Made by a program: the position numbers and the translations under genes. 19,908 nt of DNA from JANQEA01 sp964530075 (GTDB lineage Bacteria; Bipolaricaulota; Bipolaricaulia; UBA7950; UBA9294). This document shows, piece after piece, positions 12,782-19,908 of this stretch (the first letter of the stretch is position 1; each line of letters opens with the position of its first letter). Under the pieces are notes generated by a model. It was not told the DNA's origin. It made no database searches and saw only the letters and a program-made list of their open reading frames with translations. The stretch lies in the NCBI GenBank assembly GCA_964530075.1, contig CAZGXU010000038.1:1-19908 (forward strand). Direction: 5' to 3'.

Positions 12782-14584
12782 TCAGGTCGCGAAGCGCCGC
12801 GGGACCGACGCCCCTTGATTCCCTCCGATACGTTCATCGCGCCCGTGCCCGCCCTCGCGCAGTCGCGCCGTCTCGACCTCGTTGACGCGGAGCGGATTGC
12901 CCTCGAGAACCACGCCGTACACCCGGCGGGCCGTCTCCTCCGACAGGTATCCGTCGAGGACGTCGTCGAGCACGGCGAGTGGCTCCCGTCGGCGGGGGTC
13001 CCCGTACCCGCCGCCGGAGCCGGTGACGAACCGAACGACGTCGCCCTCGGCGAGCATCTCGTTGGAGAAGCGCCCGCGGCGCTCGATCCTTCCGTCGGCC
13101 CGGCGGATCTCGGCGACGTTCGGCGCGCCCTCGGTCCCTCCGGCCAGCGCCCAGGGCGGGAACTTGCTCCGCCCGAAGCTCGCGGTGACGCGCGCCTGCG
13201 AATTCGTGATCCGGTAGTCCTTGATCAGGCCGCGCCCGCCGACCCACTCTCCGTGCCCTCCGTCCGCCGTGTTCAACGCGAAGCGATCGACGAGAAACGG
13301 GTAACGCGTCTCGGCGACCTCGACCGACAGGATATACGTCTCGCCGTCGCTCGTGCAGACCAGAGCGTTCTCCCCGTCCTTCCCCCTCCCGGCGCCCCAC
13401 CCGCCGGCGTTCGGCTCGACGCAGATGAACCATCCACCTGTCTCGTCTTCAATCCCGGACACGGTGCTCCCGCAGACGCTGAGGAAGTGCCCGGCGGGGA
13501 TCCGATCGGGGATCGCCTCCGCGAGCGCCCTCCAGACGACGTCCCCCGCGTAGCTCGCCGACTCCCAGTACGTGCTCACCGGGGCCGGCCGCACCGGGTG
13601 GAAGACGCAGTCGTCGGGGACGATGACGCGAAGCGGCGCGAAGAACCCCTCGTTCGGATCCGCGTGCGGCGAGACGACCGCCTGATACGCGAACTTCGCC
13701 GTGCTAAAAAGGACGGACAACGGGCTGTTGATCGGCCCTCGGCACGTCCGCCCCGTCCCGGTATAGTCGATCTCGAAGCGGTCGTCGCGGATGGTCACCT
13801 TGACCTGCACGCGGACCGGCTCGCCGCCGAGACCGTCGTCGTCGATGTATTCCTCCGCGACGAACTCCCCCTTCGGAAGGCGTCGCAGCTCGGCGAGCGC
13901 CTCCTGCCGGCCCTGCTCGAGATAGGTCTCGACCGCCTCGAGGACGGCGTCGAGCGAGTACTTCTCGCAGATCTGCCGGACCCTCCTCGCCGCGACGCGG
14001 AGCGAGGCGGCCTGCGCCCGCATGTCGCCGAGGGTCATCTCCGGGATCCGACTGTTCCGGGCGAGGATTCCCACCACGTCCCGGCACTCCTCGCCCCGCG
14101 AGATCACCTTGACGACCGGGAACTGGATCCCCTCCTGATAGATGTCGGTCGCGTCCGGCGACCAGCTCCCGGGATCCTTCCCGCCGACGTCGTTCCAGTG
14201 CGCCTTCCCGGCGGCGAACATGACCGGCCGACCGTCATAGAAGATCGGAAGGACGAGGACGGCGTCGTTCTGATGGGTCGCGCCCCCCATGTACGGATCG
14301 TTCGTCATCAGCACGTCGCCCTCCTCGAGCCCGTCGAGGCCGAACGTGTCGAGCACGTCGCGAACCGCGTCGCCGAGGACGCCGATGAACGCGGGGATCC
14401 CGTTCGCCTGCGCGATCATCCGGGCCCGCGCGTCGAGGAGGGCGCAGCCGTAGTCGAGCACCTCGTAGATCACCGAGCTCCTCGCCGTCCGCCCGAGGGC
14501 GACGAACATCTGCTCCGCGGCCGAGATGAGCGCGCGCTTGATGATCTCGACGGAGAACGGATCGACCGTCCGCTTCGGCGACAT
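12782..14584 (-). CDS. hyuB: Hydantoinase B / oxoprolinase family subunit (HyuB)
   Basis: This 600-residue HyuB-type subunit is the partner of HyuA in ATP-dependent hydantoinases, 5-oxoprolinases and related acetone/acetophenone carboxylases. Hallmarks are DPFSVEIIKRAL at the N-terminus, RTARSSVIYEVLDYGCAL, MTNDPYMGGATHQNDAVL and KAHWNDVGG (candidate metal-site residues), PINSPLSVLFSTAKFA, and the glycine-rich GSGGGYGDP near the C-terminus. The ATG at 14584 shares one base with the TGA of hyuA (TGATG) and has GGAGGTGA four bases upstream, so the two subunits are translationally coupled. The frame remains open far upstream inside hyuA, but that part is a shadow of hyuA in another frame. Substrate (5-oxoproline, hydantoin or N-methylhydantoin) cannot be fixed from sequence. 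Confidence 0.93.
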   Translation of the reverse strand: MSPKRTVDPFSVEIIKRALISAAEQMFVALGRTARSSVIYEVLDYGCALLDARARMIAQANGIPAFIGVLGDAVRDVLDTFGLDGLEEGDVLMTNDPYMGGATHQNDAVLVLPIFYDGRPVMFAAGKAHWNDVGGKDPGSWSPDATDIYQEGIQFPVVKVISRGEECRDVVGILARNSRIPEMTLGDMRAQAASLRVAARRVRQICEKYSLDAVLEAVETYLEQGRQEALAELRRLPKGEFVAEEYIDDDGLGGEPVRVQVKVTIRDDRFEIDYTGTGRTCRGPINSPLSVLFSTAKFAYQAVVSPHADPNEGFFAPLRVIVPDDCVFHPVRPAPVSTYWESASYAGDVVWRALAEAIPDRIPAGHFLSVCGSTVSGIEDETGGWFICVEPNAGGWGAGRGKDGENALVCTSDGETYILSVEVAETRYPFLVDRFALNTADGGHGEWVGGRGLIKDYRITNSQARVTASFGRSKFPPWALAGGTEGAPNVAEIRRADGRIERRGRFSNEMLAEGDVVRFVTGSGGGYGDPRRREPLAVLDDVLDGYLSEETARRVYGVVLEGNPLRVNEVETARLREGGHGRDERIGGNQGASVPRRFAT

Positions 14585-16644
14585 CAGTTCACCTCCTCGA
14601 TCACGAGGTCCCCGTACTCGTCGACGTGCAGGCGCTGGCCCGGGCAGACGATCGTCGTGCAGGCCGGCTCCTCGACGACCGCCGGGCCGTCGATCGGTTC
14701 GCCGACCGGCAGGAGGTCCCGCTCGAAGACGCGGCTCCTCGCCGTCCCCGCGTCCTCGAAGAGCACGGGGCGCTCTCCCTTCAGGGAGGACGACAACGTC
14801 CGATCCCCCGCGTCGAGCGGCGCGATCCTCGGATGATCGACCGCCCCCCATCCGACGACGTGGAAGTTGACGATCTCGACCGGGTCGTCCTGCCGGAACG
14901 AGTAGGCCTGATCGTGGAGGCGGTGGAACGCCTCGACGACCGTCTCGAGAGAACGGTCGCTCAGGTCGCCGGCAGCGACCGGCGTCCGGACGGTGTGCTC
15001 CTGCCCTTTGTAGCGCAGGTCGAGGAAGCGCTCGGTCGACACGCGTTCCGCAGGGAAGGATTCCGCCTCGAACCGTGCTGCGGTCTCGCGCTCGAGCTCC
15101 AGGAAGGTGTCGCGGATCTCGCTCACCCTCGCGCGATCGCAGGCGATCACGCGGGTCCGGATCGCGTCGTGCCGGAGGTCGGTCATGAGCATCCCCCACG
15201 CCGAGAACTGCCCCGGCGCCCGAGGGACGATCACCTTCCGCATCCGGAGCTCCCGTGCGAGCAGAGCGCCGTGGAGCCCCCCCGCTCCCCCGGACGCCAC
15301 GAGGGCGAAGTCGCGCGGATCGTAGCCCCGCTCGACGCTCACCCGCTCGAGCGCCGCCTGCATGTTCGCGTTCGCCAACCGGAGGATCCCGAGCGCCGTC
15401 TCACCGATCGAACGGCCGATCGCCTCAGCGATCGTCCGGACGGCCCGCTCCGCCCTGCCGACATCGAGCCGCATCCGCCCGCCGAGGAAGTACTCGGCGC
15501 TCAGCCGACCGGCGACCAGATTCGCATCGGTCACCGTAGGATCCGTGCCGCCGAGCCCGTAGCAGGCCGGCCCGGGATCGGCTCCCGCGCTTCGCGGGCC
15601 GACGTGAAGCGCGCCCCCCGCGTCGATCCACGCGATCGACCCGCCTCCCGCCCCGACCTCGACGATGTCGGCCACGGGGATCCGCAGCGGGTACCCCGCC
15701 CACGTGGCCGATCGCTCCAGGTGGTACTCGGTGTTGATCTTGACGTTCCCGTCCTCGATCAGGCTGACCTTCGCCGTCGTGCCCCCCATGTCGAACGAGA
15801 TGACGTTCTCCTCCCCGGCCTTCGCGGCGATCACGCGGGCCCCGATCACTCCTCCGACCGGACCCGATTCGACGAGGTGGATCGGCACGCGCTGCGCCTC
15901 CGGGAACGTCGTGGTCCCGCCGTTCGACTGCATCGCTAGCTTGGAGCCGGGCAGGCCCATCTCCGACAGCCTCCGGCCGAGCGTGGAGAGGTAGCGCGTC
16001 GTCACCGGCTGGACGAACGCGTTGAGCGCCGTCGTGTTCGTTCGTTCGTACTCCCGCCACTGCTGGGTGATCTCGTGCGACACCGTCACTGCGGCGTCCG
16101 GATGGACCCGCTCGACGATCGCGCGCGTCCGGGCCTCGTGCGCGGGGTTCGCGTACGCGTTCAGGTAGCAGACGGCGATCGCTTCGATGCCGAGCGCCTT
16201 GCAGCGCTCGGCGACCTCGCGCACCGCACCTTCGTCGAGTGGACGGAGCACGGCGCCCCGATGATCGACACGCTCCGGCACCTCGTAGCGGAACCGCCGC
16301 GGGACGAACGGCCGCGGCTTCTCGTACAGGAGGTTGTACATGTCGGTCCGGTTCGCCCGCTGGATCTCCAGCACGTCGCGAAAGCCCTCCGTCGTGATCA
16401 GCGCGACCTTCGCTCCTCGCCGCTCCGTCAACGCGTTGATCACGACAGTCGTGCCGTGGACGAACTGCTCGACGTCGCGCGCGTCGAGGTTCGCCTTCCG
16501 CATCGTGTCGGTGACGCCGACGGCGAAGTTCGCCGGGGTCGTGAGGGCCTTCTCCAGGACGATCTCGCCCGTCCTCTCATCGAGGGCGACGAGATCGGTG
16601 AACGTGCCTCCGATGTCGATCGCCAGCCGAGTTCCCATGCTCAT
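14584..16644 (-). CDS. hyuA: Hydantoinase A / oxoprolinase family ATPase subunit (HyuA)
   Basis: This 686-residue HyuA-type subunit of the ASKHA (actin/Hsp70/sugar-kinase) fold couples ATP hydrolysis to ring opening or substrate phosphorylation together with HyuB. Seen: phosphate-1 loop AIDIGGTFTDLVAL (8-21), HGTTVVINAL, the central FDMGGTTAKVS loop, VGAGGGSIAWIDAGG, and SAGADPGPACYG followed by TDPTVTDANLVAGRL. A C-terminal beta-rich region begins at RFLDLRYKGQEHTV. The length matches bacterial HyuA/HyuB two-subunit systems rather than the fused eukaryotic 5-oxoprolinase of about 1,280 residues. Starts at 16644 (MSMG) or 16638 are both possible; GGGGA is better spaced for the latter. It lies 65 bases after dppF, in the same operon, so its substrate is probably what the transporter imports. 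Confidence 0.95.
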   Translation of the reverse strand: MSMGTRLAIDIGGTFTDLVALDERTGEIVLEKALTTPANFAVGVTDTMRKANLDARDVEQFVHGTTVVINALTERRGAKVALITTEGFRDVLEIQRANRTDMYNLLYEKPRPFVPRRFRYEVPERVDHRGAVLRPLDEGAVREVAERCKALGIEAIAVCYLNAYANPAHEARTRAIVERVHPDAAVTVSHEITQQWREYERTNTTALNAFVQPVTTRYLSTLGRRLSEMGLPGSKLAMQSNGGTTTFPEAQRVPIHLVESGPVGGVIGARVIAAKAGEENVISFDMGGTTAKVSLIEDGNVKINTEYHLERSATWAGYPLRIPVADIVEVGAGGGSIAWIDAGGALHVGPRSAGADPGPACYGLGGTDPTVTDANLVAGRLSAEYFLGGRMRLDVGRAERAVRTIAEAIGRSIGETALGILRLANANMQAALERVSVERGYDPRDFALVASGGAGGLHGALLARELRMRKVIVPRAPGQFSAWGMLMTDLRHDAIRTRVIACDRARVSEIRDTFLELERETAARFEAESFPAERVSTERFLDLRYKGQEHTVRTPVAAGDLSDRSLETVVEAFHRLHDQAYSFRQDDPVEIVNFHVVGWGAVDHPRIAPLDAGDRTLSSSLKGERPVLFEDAGTARSRVFERDLLPVGEPIDGPAVVEEPACTTIVCPGQRLHVDEYGDLVIEEVN

Positions 16645-16709
16645 TCCCCGTCTCTCCGCCCGGTCGCCCGTGCCCGCGCGAGCGAGTCACCGGCCCGAAC
16701 GTCTTCTCG

Positions 16710-17678
16710 TCAGTCGCCCGGGAAGAGGTGGCAGCGCACGAACCTTCCGTCTTCGAGGGCGGTCATCTCCGGATCGACCTCCGAGCAGATCGGGAGCCTC
16801 TCAGGACATCGCAGGTGGAAGCTGCACCCCGGAGGGACGTTGACCGGGCTCGGGATCTCCCCCTGGGAGACGATCTTCTTCGGCTTCAACGACTCCTCTT
16901 CGTCCGTGACCACGGGGATCGACGAGAGGAGCATCTTCGTGTACGGATGCATCGGGGATCGGAAGAACGCCTCCGTCCGCGCGATCTCGCAGAGCTTCCC
17001 CAGGTACATGATCGCCACCCGCGTCGCGACGTTCCGCATCAGGCTCAGATCGTGGGTGATGAACAGGTACGTCAGTTCGAGTTCCTCGCCGAGGCGCATC
17101 AGCAAGTTGATGATCTTCCCCTGCACCGATACGTCGAGGGCCGACGTCGGCTCGTCGAGCACGACGAACCGCGGGTTCGTCGCCAGGGCCCGCGCGATGG
17201 CGACCATCTGCTTCTCCCCGCCCCCGATCGCCTGAGGATACTTGTACAGGTACTCCGCCGGCGGAAGCTCGACCATCTCGAGAAGATGGCTCATGATGTT
17301 CAGCCGGTCCCGGCCCGCCCCGATCCGGTGGACATCGTGCGGAACGGACAGGATCTGTTTGATCGTCCGCTTCGGATTGAGCGACGACCCGGGATCCTGG
17401 AACACGATACGGATCTTCTGCTTCAGCGCCTTGCTCCTGCGGCTGAAGGACATGCCGATCGGCGTCCCATCGAACGCGATCTGTCCCGACGTCGGCGGAT
17501 AGATGCCGACGACGCACTGCGCGGTCGTCGTCTTCCCGGACCCGGATTCCCCGACGAGGCCCAGCGTGTCGCCTTCGGCGATGTCGAACGAGATGTCGTC
17601 GACCGCGCGGACCACCCCCATCTTCGTCGGGAAGTGCTTGACGAGGTGCTCGATCGTCAGGATGGGCCTATCGCTCAT
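16710..17678 (-). CDS. dppF: Peptide-type ABC transporter ATP-binding protein (DppF/OppF-like)
   Basis: This 322-residue nucleotide-binding subunit has Walker A GESGSGKTT (43-51), Q-loop IVFQDP, Walker B FVVLDEPTSALD (171-182) and switch His209 (LFITHD). The C-terminal oligopeptide-transporter (oligo_HPY) domain has four cysteines (285, 291, 298, 316) in a spacing conserved in Dpp/Opp ATPases; in E. coli DppD/DppF such cysteines hold an iron-sulfur cluster. The ABC signature is IGGGEKQ (151-157) instead of LSGGQ, so the usual Ser is Gly. It would pair with DppD to energise import. The ATG (17678-17676) overlaps the dppD TGA as ATGA, so translation is coupled. The transport class is firm; the substrate may be di/oligopeptides, oxoproline or another small amide. 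Confidence 0.94.
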   Translation of the reverse strand: MSDRPILTIEHLVKHFPTKMGVVRAVDDISFDIAEGDTLGLVGESGSGKTTTAQCVVGIYPPTSGQIAFDGTPIGMSFSRRSKALKQKIRIVFQDPGSSLNPKRTIKQILSVPHDVHRIGAGRDRLNIMSHLLEMVELPPAEYLYKYPQAIGGGEKQMVAIARALATNPRFVVLDEPTSALDVSVQGKIINLLMRLGEELELTYLFITHDLSLMRNVATRVAIMYLGKLCEIARTEAFFRSPMHPYTKMLLSSIPVVTDEEESLKPKKIVSQGEIPSPVNVPPGCSFHLRCPERLPICSEVDPEMTALEDGRFVRCHLFPGD

Positions 17679-18661
17679 GTCGCCCCCTGGTAGAGGTAGC
17701 AGGCGGCCCGGTGAACGTCGGTGATGTCGAAGAACGGCGGCGATTCGGTCTCACAGACCTCCATCCGATGCTCGCACCGCGGGTGAAACCTGCACCCCGA
17801 CGGAGGATCCAGGTAGTTCGGAATCCGGCCCGGGATCCCTTCGCTCACGCCCTCGCCGGTCAGCTTGGGGACGCTGGCCATCAGTCCCTGCGTGTACGGG
17901 TGCTTCGGGTTCTCGAGCAGCGCCCGGGTCGCTCCCGTCTCGACGATCGACCCCGCGTACATGATGTTGACCCGCTGCGTCAGGTCGCGGACGACCCCCA
18001 TCGAGTGCGTGATCATGACGACCGATGCGCCCTTCTCCTCGACGAGTTCGTCGAGCTTCCGCAGGATCTGATCCTGAATCGTGACGTCGAGGTTCGTCGT
18101 CGGCTCGTCGGCCAGCATGAGGTTCGCCTCGGACGACAGGGCCTCCGCGATGCAGATGCGCTGCCGCATGCCGCCGGAGAGCTGCACCGGGTAGTTGGTC
18201 ATGATCCTCTCGGGATCGGGCATCCCCGTCTCGCGGAGCGCCTGGAGGCACCGGGACTCGACCTCCCGTCGCGAGAGGCGCCGCCCGCGACCGATCGCCG
18301 AGTCCTTGACGATGTCGCGAAGCTGCGTCCCGATCGTGAACACCGGATTCAGCGACTGCAGCGGATCCTGAAAGATGGCCGTCAATTCGTGGCGGCGCAG
18401 GGCCGTCATCGCCCGCCGCGACATCTTGAGGACGTCGCGCCCGTTGTAGCGGATCTCGCCGCCGGTGATCTCCGCCGGGGGGACCGGCAGGACGCGAAGG
18501 ATCGACTTGACCGTCGTCGTCTTCCCGCATCCGGTCTCCCCGACGAGCCCGACGCGTTCCCCTTCCTTCACATCGAGGCTGACGCCGTTGAGGACCCGAA
18601 GGTGTCCTTCGAAGACCCTGAACCCAACGTGAAGCGCCGCGACATCGAGAAGGCGCGTCAT
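17675..18661 (-). CDS. dppD: Peptide-type ABC transporter ATP-binding protein (DppD/OppD-like)
   Basis: This 328-residue protein is the first of the two ATPase subunits. Walker A GETGCGKTT is at 41-49, Q-loop AIFQDPLQSLNP at 95-106, canonical signature LSGGMRQ at 161-167, Walker B LMLADEPTTNLD at 181-192 and switch His219 in MITHS. The C-terminal oligo_HPY cysteines (290, 296, 303, 321) are present. Small deviations are TTNLD for the usual TTALD and ITHS for ITHD. The start is set at the ATG 18661, preceded by GGAGGTG at a 7-base spacing; the longer open frame to 18865 overlaps dppC and is serine/arginine-rich shadow sequence. It starts 4 bases after dppC and overlaps dppF by 4 bases. It acts at the cytoplasmic face of the membrane. 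Confidence 0.94.
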   Translation of the reverse strand: MTRLLDVAALHVGFRVFEGHLRVLNGVSLDVKEGERVGLVGETGCGKTTTVKSILRVLPVPPAEITGGEIRYNGRDVLKMSRRAMTALRRHELTAIFQDPLQSLNPVFTIGTQLRDIVKDSAIGRGRRLSRREVESRCLQALRETGMPDPERIMTNYPVQLSGGMRQRICIAEALSSEANLMLADEPTTNLDVTIQDQILRKLDELVEEKGASVVMITHSMGVVRDLTQRVNIMYAGSIVETGATRALLENPKHPYTQGLMASVPKLTGEGVSEGIPGRIPNYLDPPSGCRFHPRCEHRMEVCETESPPFFDITDVHRAACYLYQGAT

Positions 18662-18665
18662 CCTT

Positions 18666-19565
18666 CTACACCTCCTCGACGGCGAAGACGTCGCGCAAGC
18701 CGTCTCCGACGAGGTTGAACGCGAGGATGACGACGACGATCGCCAGCGCGGGGAAGATCGTCCCCCACCACTCGCCCGGGAGGCGCTTCGCCCCTTCGGC
18801 GACCATCGTCCCGAGTCCCGGCTTCGGCGGCTGAACCCCCAGCCCGATGAAGCTGAGCGTCGCACCCAGCAGGATGACGATCCCCATGTCGAGCGTCATC
18901 TTCGTCAGCACCGGTGCGAGGCAGTTTGGAAGGATCTCCTTGAACATGATGTGAAACTTGCTCGCGCCGGTCAGTTCGGCCTCGCGCACGAAGTACTCGT
19001 TCCGGAGCGACGACGCCAGAGCGAAGACCAACCGAGAGTACCACGGCCACCAGACCAGCGCGATCGCCATCATCTGGTTCATCAGGTTCGGCGTGAGCAT
19101 CGCGGTGATCGCCAGGGCGAGCACCAACGGGGGCACGGCGAGGAAGACGTCCGTGATCCGCATGATCGTCGTTTCGGTCCACGTCCCTTGATGATACCCC
19201 GCGATCAGACCGAGGATCACCCCCGGCGCGACGCCGATCGCGAGGACGACCGCACCGATCAACAACGAGAATCGGTAGCCGAAGATAACCCGGCTGAAGA
19301 TGTCGCGTCCGACGCGGTCGGTGCCGAAGAAGTGCGTCGCGCTCGGCGGCTGGCTCGCGTCGGCAAAGTTGGTGTACGCCCTCGCGTGCCCGGGGTACGG
19401 GGTGATGTACGGAGCGAGAATCGCCGCCAGCACGATCAGGGTCAGGACGACCAACCCCAGGACGGAGAGCGGGTTCCGCGAGAACTTGTACCATCCTCGC
19501 GCCAGACCCCGCCGCCTCTGCGCGAGTGTCGCCCTCAGATCGCTGAGCCGTTCCTCCCGCCTCAC
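18666..19565 (-). CDS. dppC: Peptide-type ABC transporter permease (DppC/OppC-like)
   Basis: This 299-residue inner-membrane permease has a charged cytosolic N-terminus and a first TM at about 33-54 (SVLGLVVLTLIVLAAILAPY). A periplasmic-type loop follows, ending with the DppC-family motif HFFGTDRVGRDIFSRVIFG, then five more hydrophobic segments. The EAA coupling loop REAELTGASKFHIMFKEILP, which contacts the ATPases, is present, as is the family's SFIGLGVQPPKPGLGTMV. The GTG start (19565) has GGAGGTG five bases before it and follows the upstream permease's TAG immediately (19566-19568). It forms the membrane channel with the DppB-like partner. Family and subunit identity are firm. Confidence 0.95.
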   Translation of the reverse strand: MRREERLSDLRATLAQRRRGLARGWYKFSRNPLSVLGLVVLTLIVLAAILAPYITPYPGHARAYTNFADASQPPSATHFFGTDRVGRDIFSRVIFGYRFSLLIGAVVLAIGVAPGVILGLIAGYHQGTWTETTIMRITDVFLAVPPLVLALAITAMLTPNLMNQMMAIALVWWPWYSRLVFALASSLRNEYFVREAELTGASKFHIMFKEILPNCLAPVLTKMTLDMGIVILLGATLSFIGLGVQPPKPGLGTMVAEGAKRLPGEWWGTIFPALAIVVVILAFNLVGDGLRDVFAVEEV

Positions 19566-19908
19566 CTAGCCACCTCCCCGGCGGAGCCGCACCGTCGGAT
19601 CGAGCCCCATGATGATGATGTCGACCAGCAGGTTCACCATCGCGAACGTCAGCCCGATGACGAGGACGACGGCCACGATCGCGTTGAGGTCCTTGTTCAG
19701 CATCGCCGTCACGGCGTAGCGGGAGAACCCCGGCCACATGTAGACGATTTCGACCAGGAATGCGTTCGACATCAGGAACGCGAAGTCGAGCCCCATCACT
19801 GTCACCGTCGGGATGATCGACGGCTTCAACAGGTACTTGAACAACAGCCGCGGCGTCCGGATCCCGTGGACCTTGTGGACGGTGATGTAGTCCTTCTGCA
19901 TGTTCTCG
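19566..19908 (-). CDS. dppB: Peptide-type ABC transporter permease (DppB/OppB-like), 5' truncated by window
   Basis: The C-terminal part of a permease is visible, beginning ...ENMQKDYITVHKVHGIRT within or just after the EAA loop and continuing FKYLLKPSIIPTVTVMG. The family segment FLVEIVYMWPGFSRYAVTAML follows (usually IEtvFswPGlG...), then a last TM ending DIIIMGLDPTVRL, which matches the typical DppB C-terminus (lDPRvr). The 5' end and any substrate-binding protein gene lie past 19908. It abuts dppC with no gap and belongs to the same operon. Confidence 0.93.
   Translation of the reverse strand, partial: ENMQKDYITVHKVHGIRTPRLLFKYLLKPSIIPTVTVMGLDFAFLMSNAFLVEIVYMWPGFSRYAVTAMLNKDLNAIVAVVLVIGLTFAMVNLLVDIIIMGLDPTVRLRRGGG

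Noticed and set aside
12776..14836. A 686-codon open frame on the plus strand opposite hyuB and the end of hyuA
   Set aside because: It is antisense to two genes with strong family motifs; its arginine/aspartate/proline-rich product is the usual shadow of GC-rich coding DNA and has no recognisable domain.
14585..15199. In-frame upstream extension of hyuB inside hyuA (a fused HyuA-HyuB was considered)
   Set aside because: The extension is arginine/proline-rich and overlaps hyuA in another frame; the GGAGGTGA site and ATG at 14584 define the true start.
18662..18865. Longer N-terminus for DppD
   Set aside because: The extra 68 residues are serine/arginine-rich and overlap dppC; GGAGGTG directly precedes the ATG at 18661.
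1..19908. CRISPR arrays, tRNA/rRNA genes, transposases, integrases, toxin-antitoxin or defence genes
   Set aside because: No regularly spaced repeats, no cloverleaf or rRNA core sequences, and no diagnostic proteins were recognised on either strand.

Overview
The window is a compact, high-GC chromosomal segment (roughly two thirds G+C by eye) from what is most likely an uncultivated bacterium. Gene starts are mostly preceded by strong GGAGG-type Shine-Dalgarno sites, many neighbouring genes overlap by 1-4 bases, and four intergenic regions carry extended -10 promoter elements (TGN-TAnnnT), which favours Bacteria over Archaea. Several gene families here (P3A proton ATPase, universal stress proteins, peptide ABC transporters) also occur in Archaea, so the domain is not proved. 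I see no rRNA, tRNA, CRISPR array, insertion sequence or prophage.

Layout. 1-39: possible 3' tip of a plus-strand gene. 198-1299: two divergent DinB-fold genes, the second broken by two apparent +1 indels. 1348-5765, minus strand, read 5765 to 1348: a P3A-type proton-pumping ATPase, an APC amino-acid permease and a universal stress protein (USP, with one frame break), probably one operon. 5883-7876, minus: a membrane M50 (site-2) protease with CBS domains, overlapping by four bases a soluble MtfA/M90-type zinc peptidase. 8045-11251, plus: 6-phosphofructokinase, L-lactate dehydrogenase, a small conserved-looking protein and an intact USP. 11347-11733, minus: OsmC-family thiol peroxidase, divergent from 11900-12655, a creatininase-family amidohydrolase. 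12782-19908, minus, read right to left: an oligopeptide/dipeptide-type ABC transporter (DppB-like partial, DppC, DppD, DppF) followed by hydantoinase/oxoprolinase subunits HyuA and HyuB. This is one tightly packed operon whose start lies beyond the window.

How the genes fit together. The left half looks like membrane energetics and stress handling: proton export, amino-acid uptake, USPs and membrane or cytosolic proteolysis. The middle is a fermentative glycolysis pair (PFK and LDH) whose upstream regions share a 13-bp promoter-like motif, each next to an inverted repeat, suggesting joint control. The right half is a catabolic locus: import of small peptides or cyclic amides by the Dpp-like transporter, then ATP-dependent opening of a 5-membered lactam or hydantoin ring by HyuAB. 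A creatininase-family enzyme is encoded convergently next to it.

The most useful points for a second look are the shared PFK/LDH promoter architecture, the cluster of frame breaks in the first 2 kb, the Dpp-HyuAB-creatininase locus, the large intergenic hairpin at 11267-11324, and two deviations from consensus active-site motifs (PFK GGNGS, DppF IGGGE). I found no convincing evidence for a wholly new type of system.
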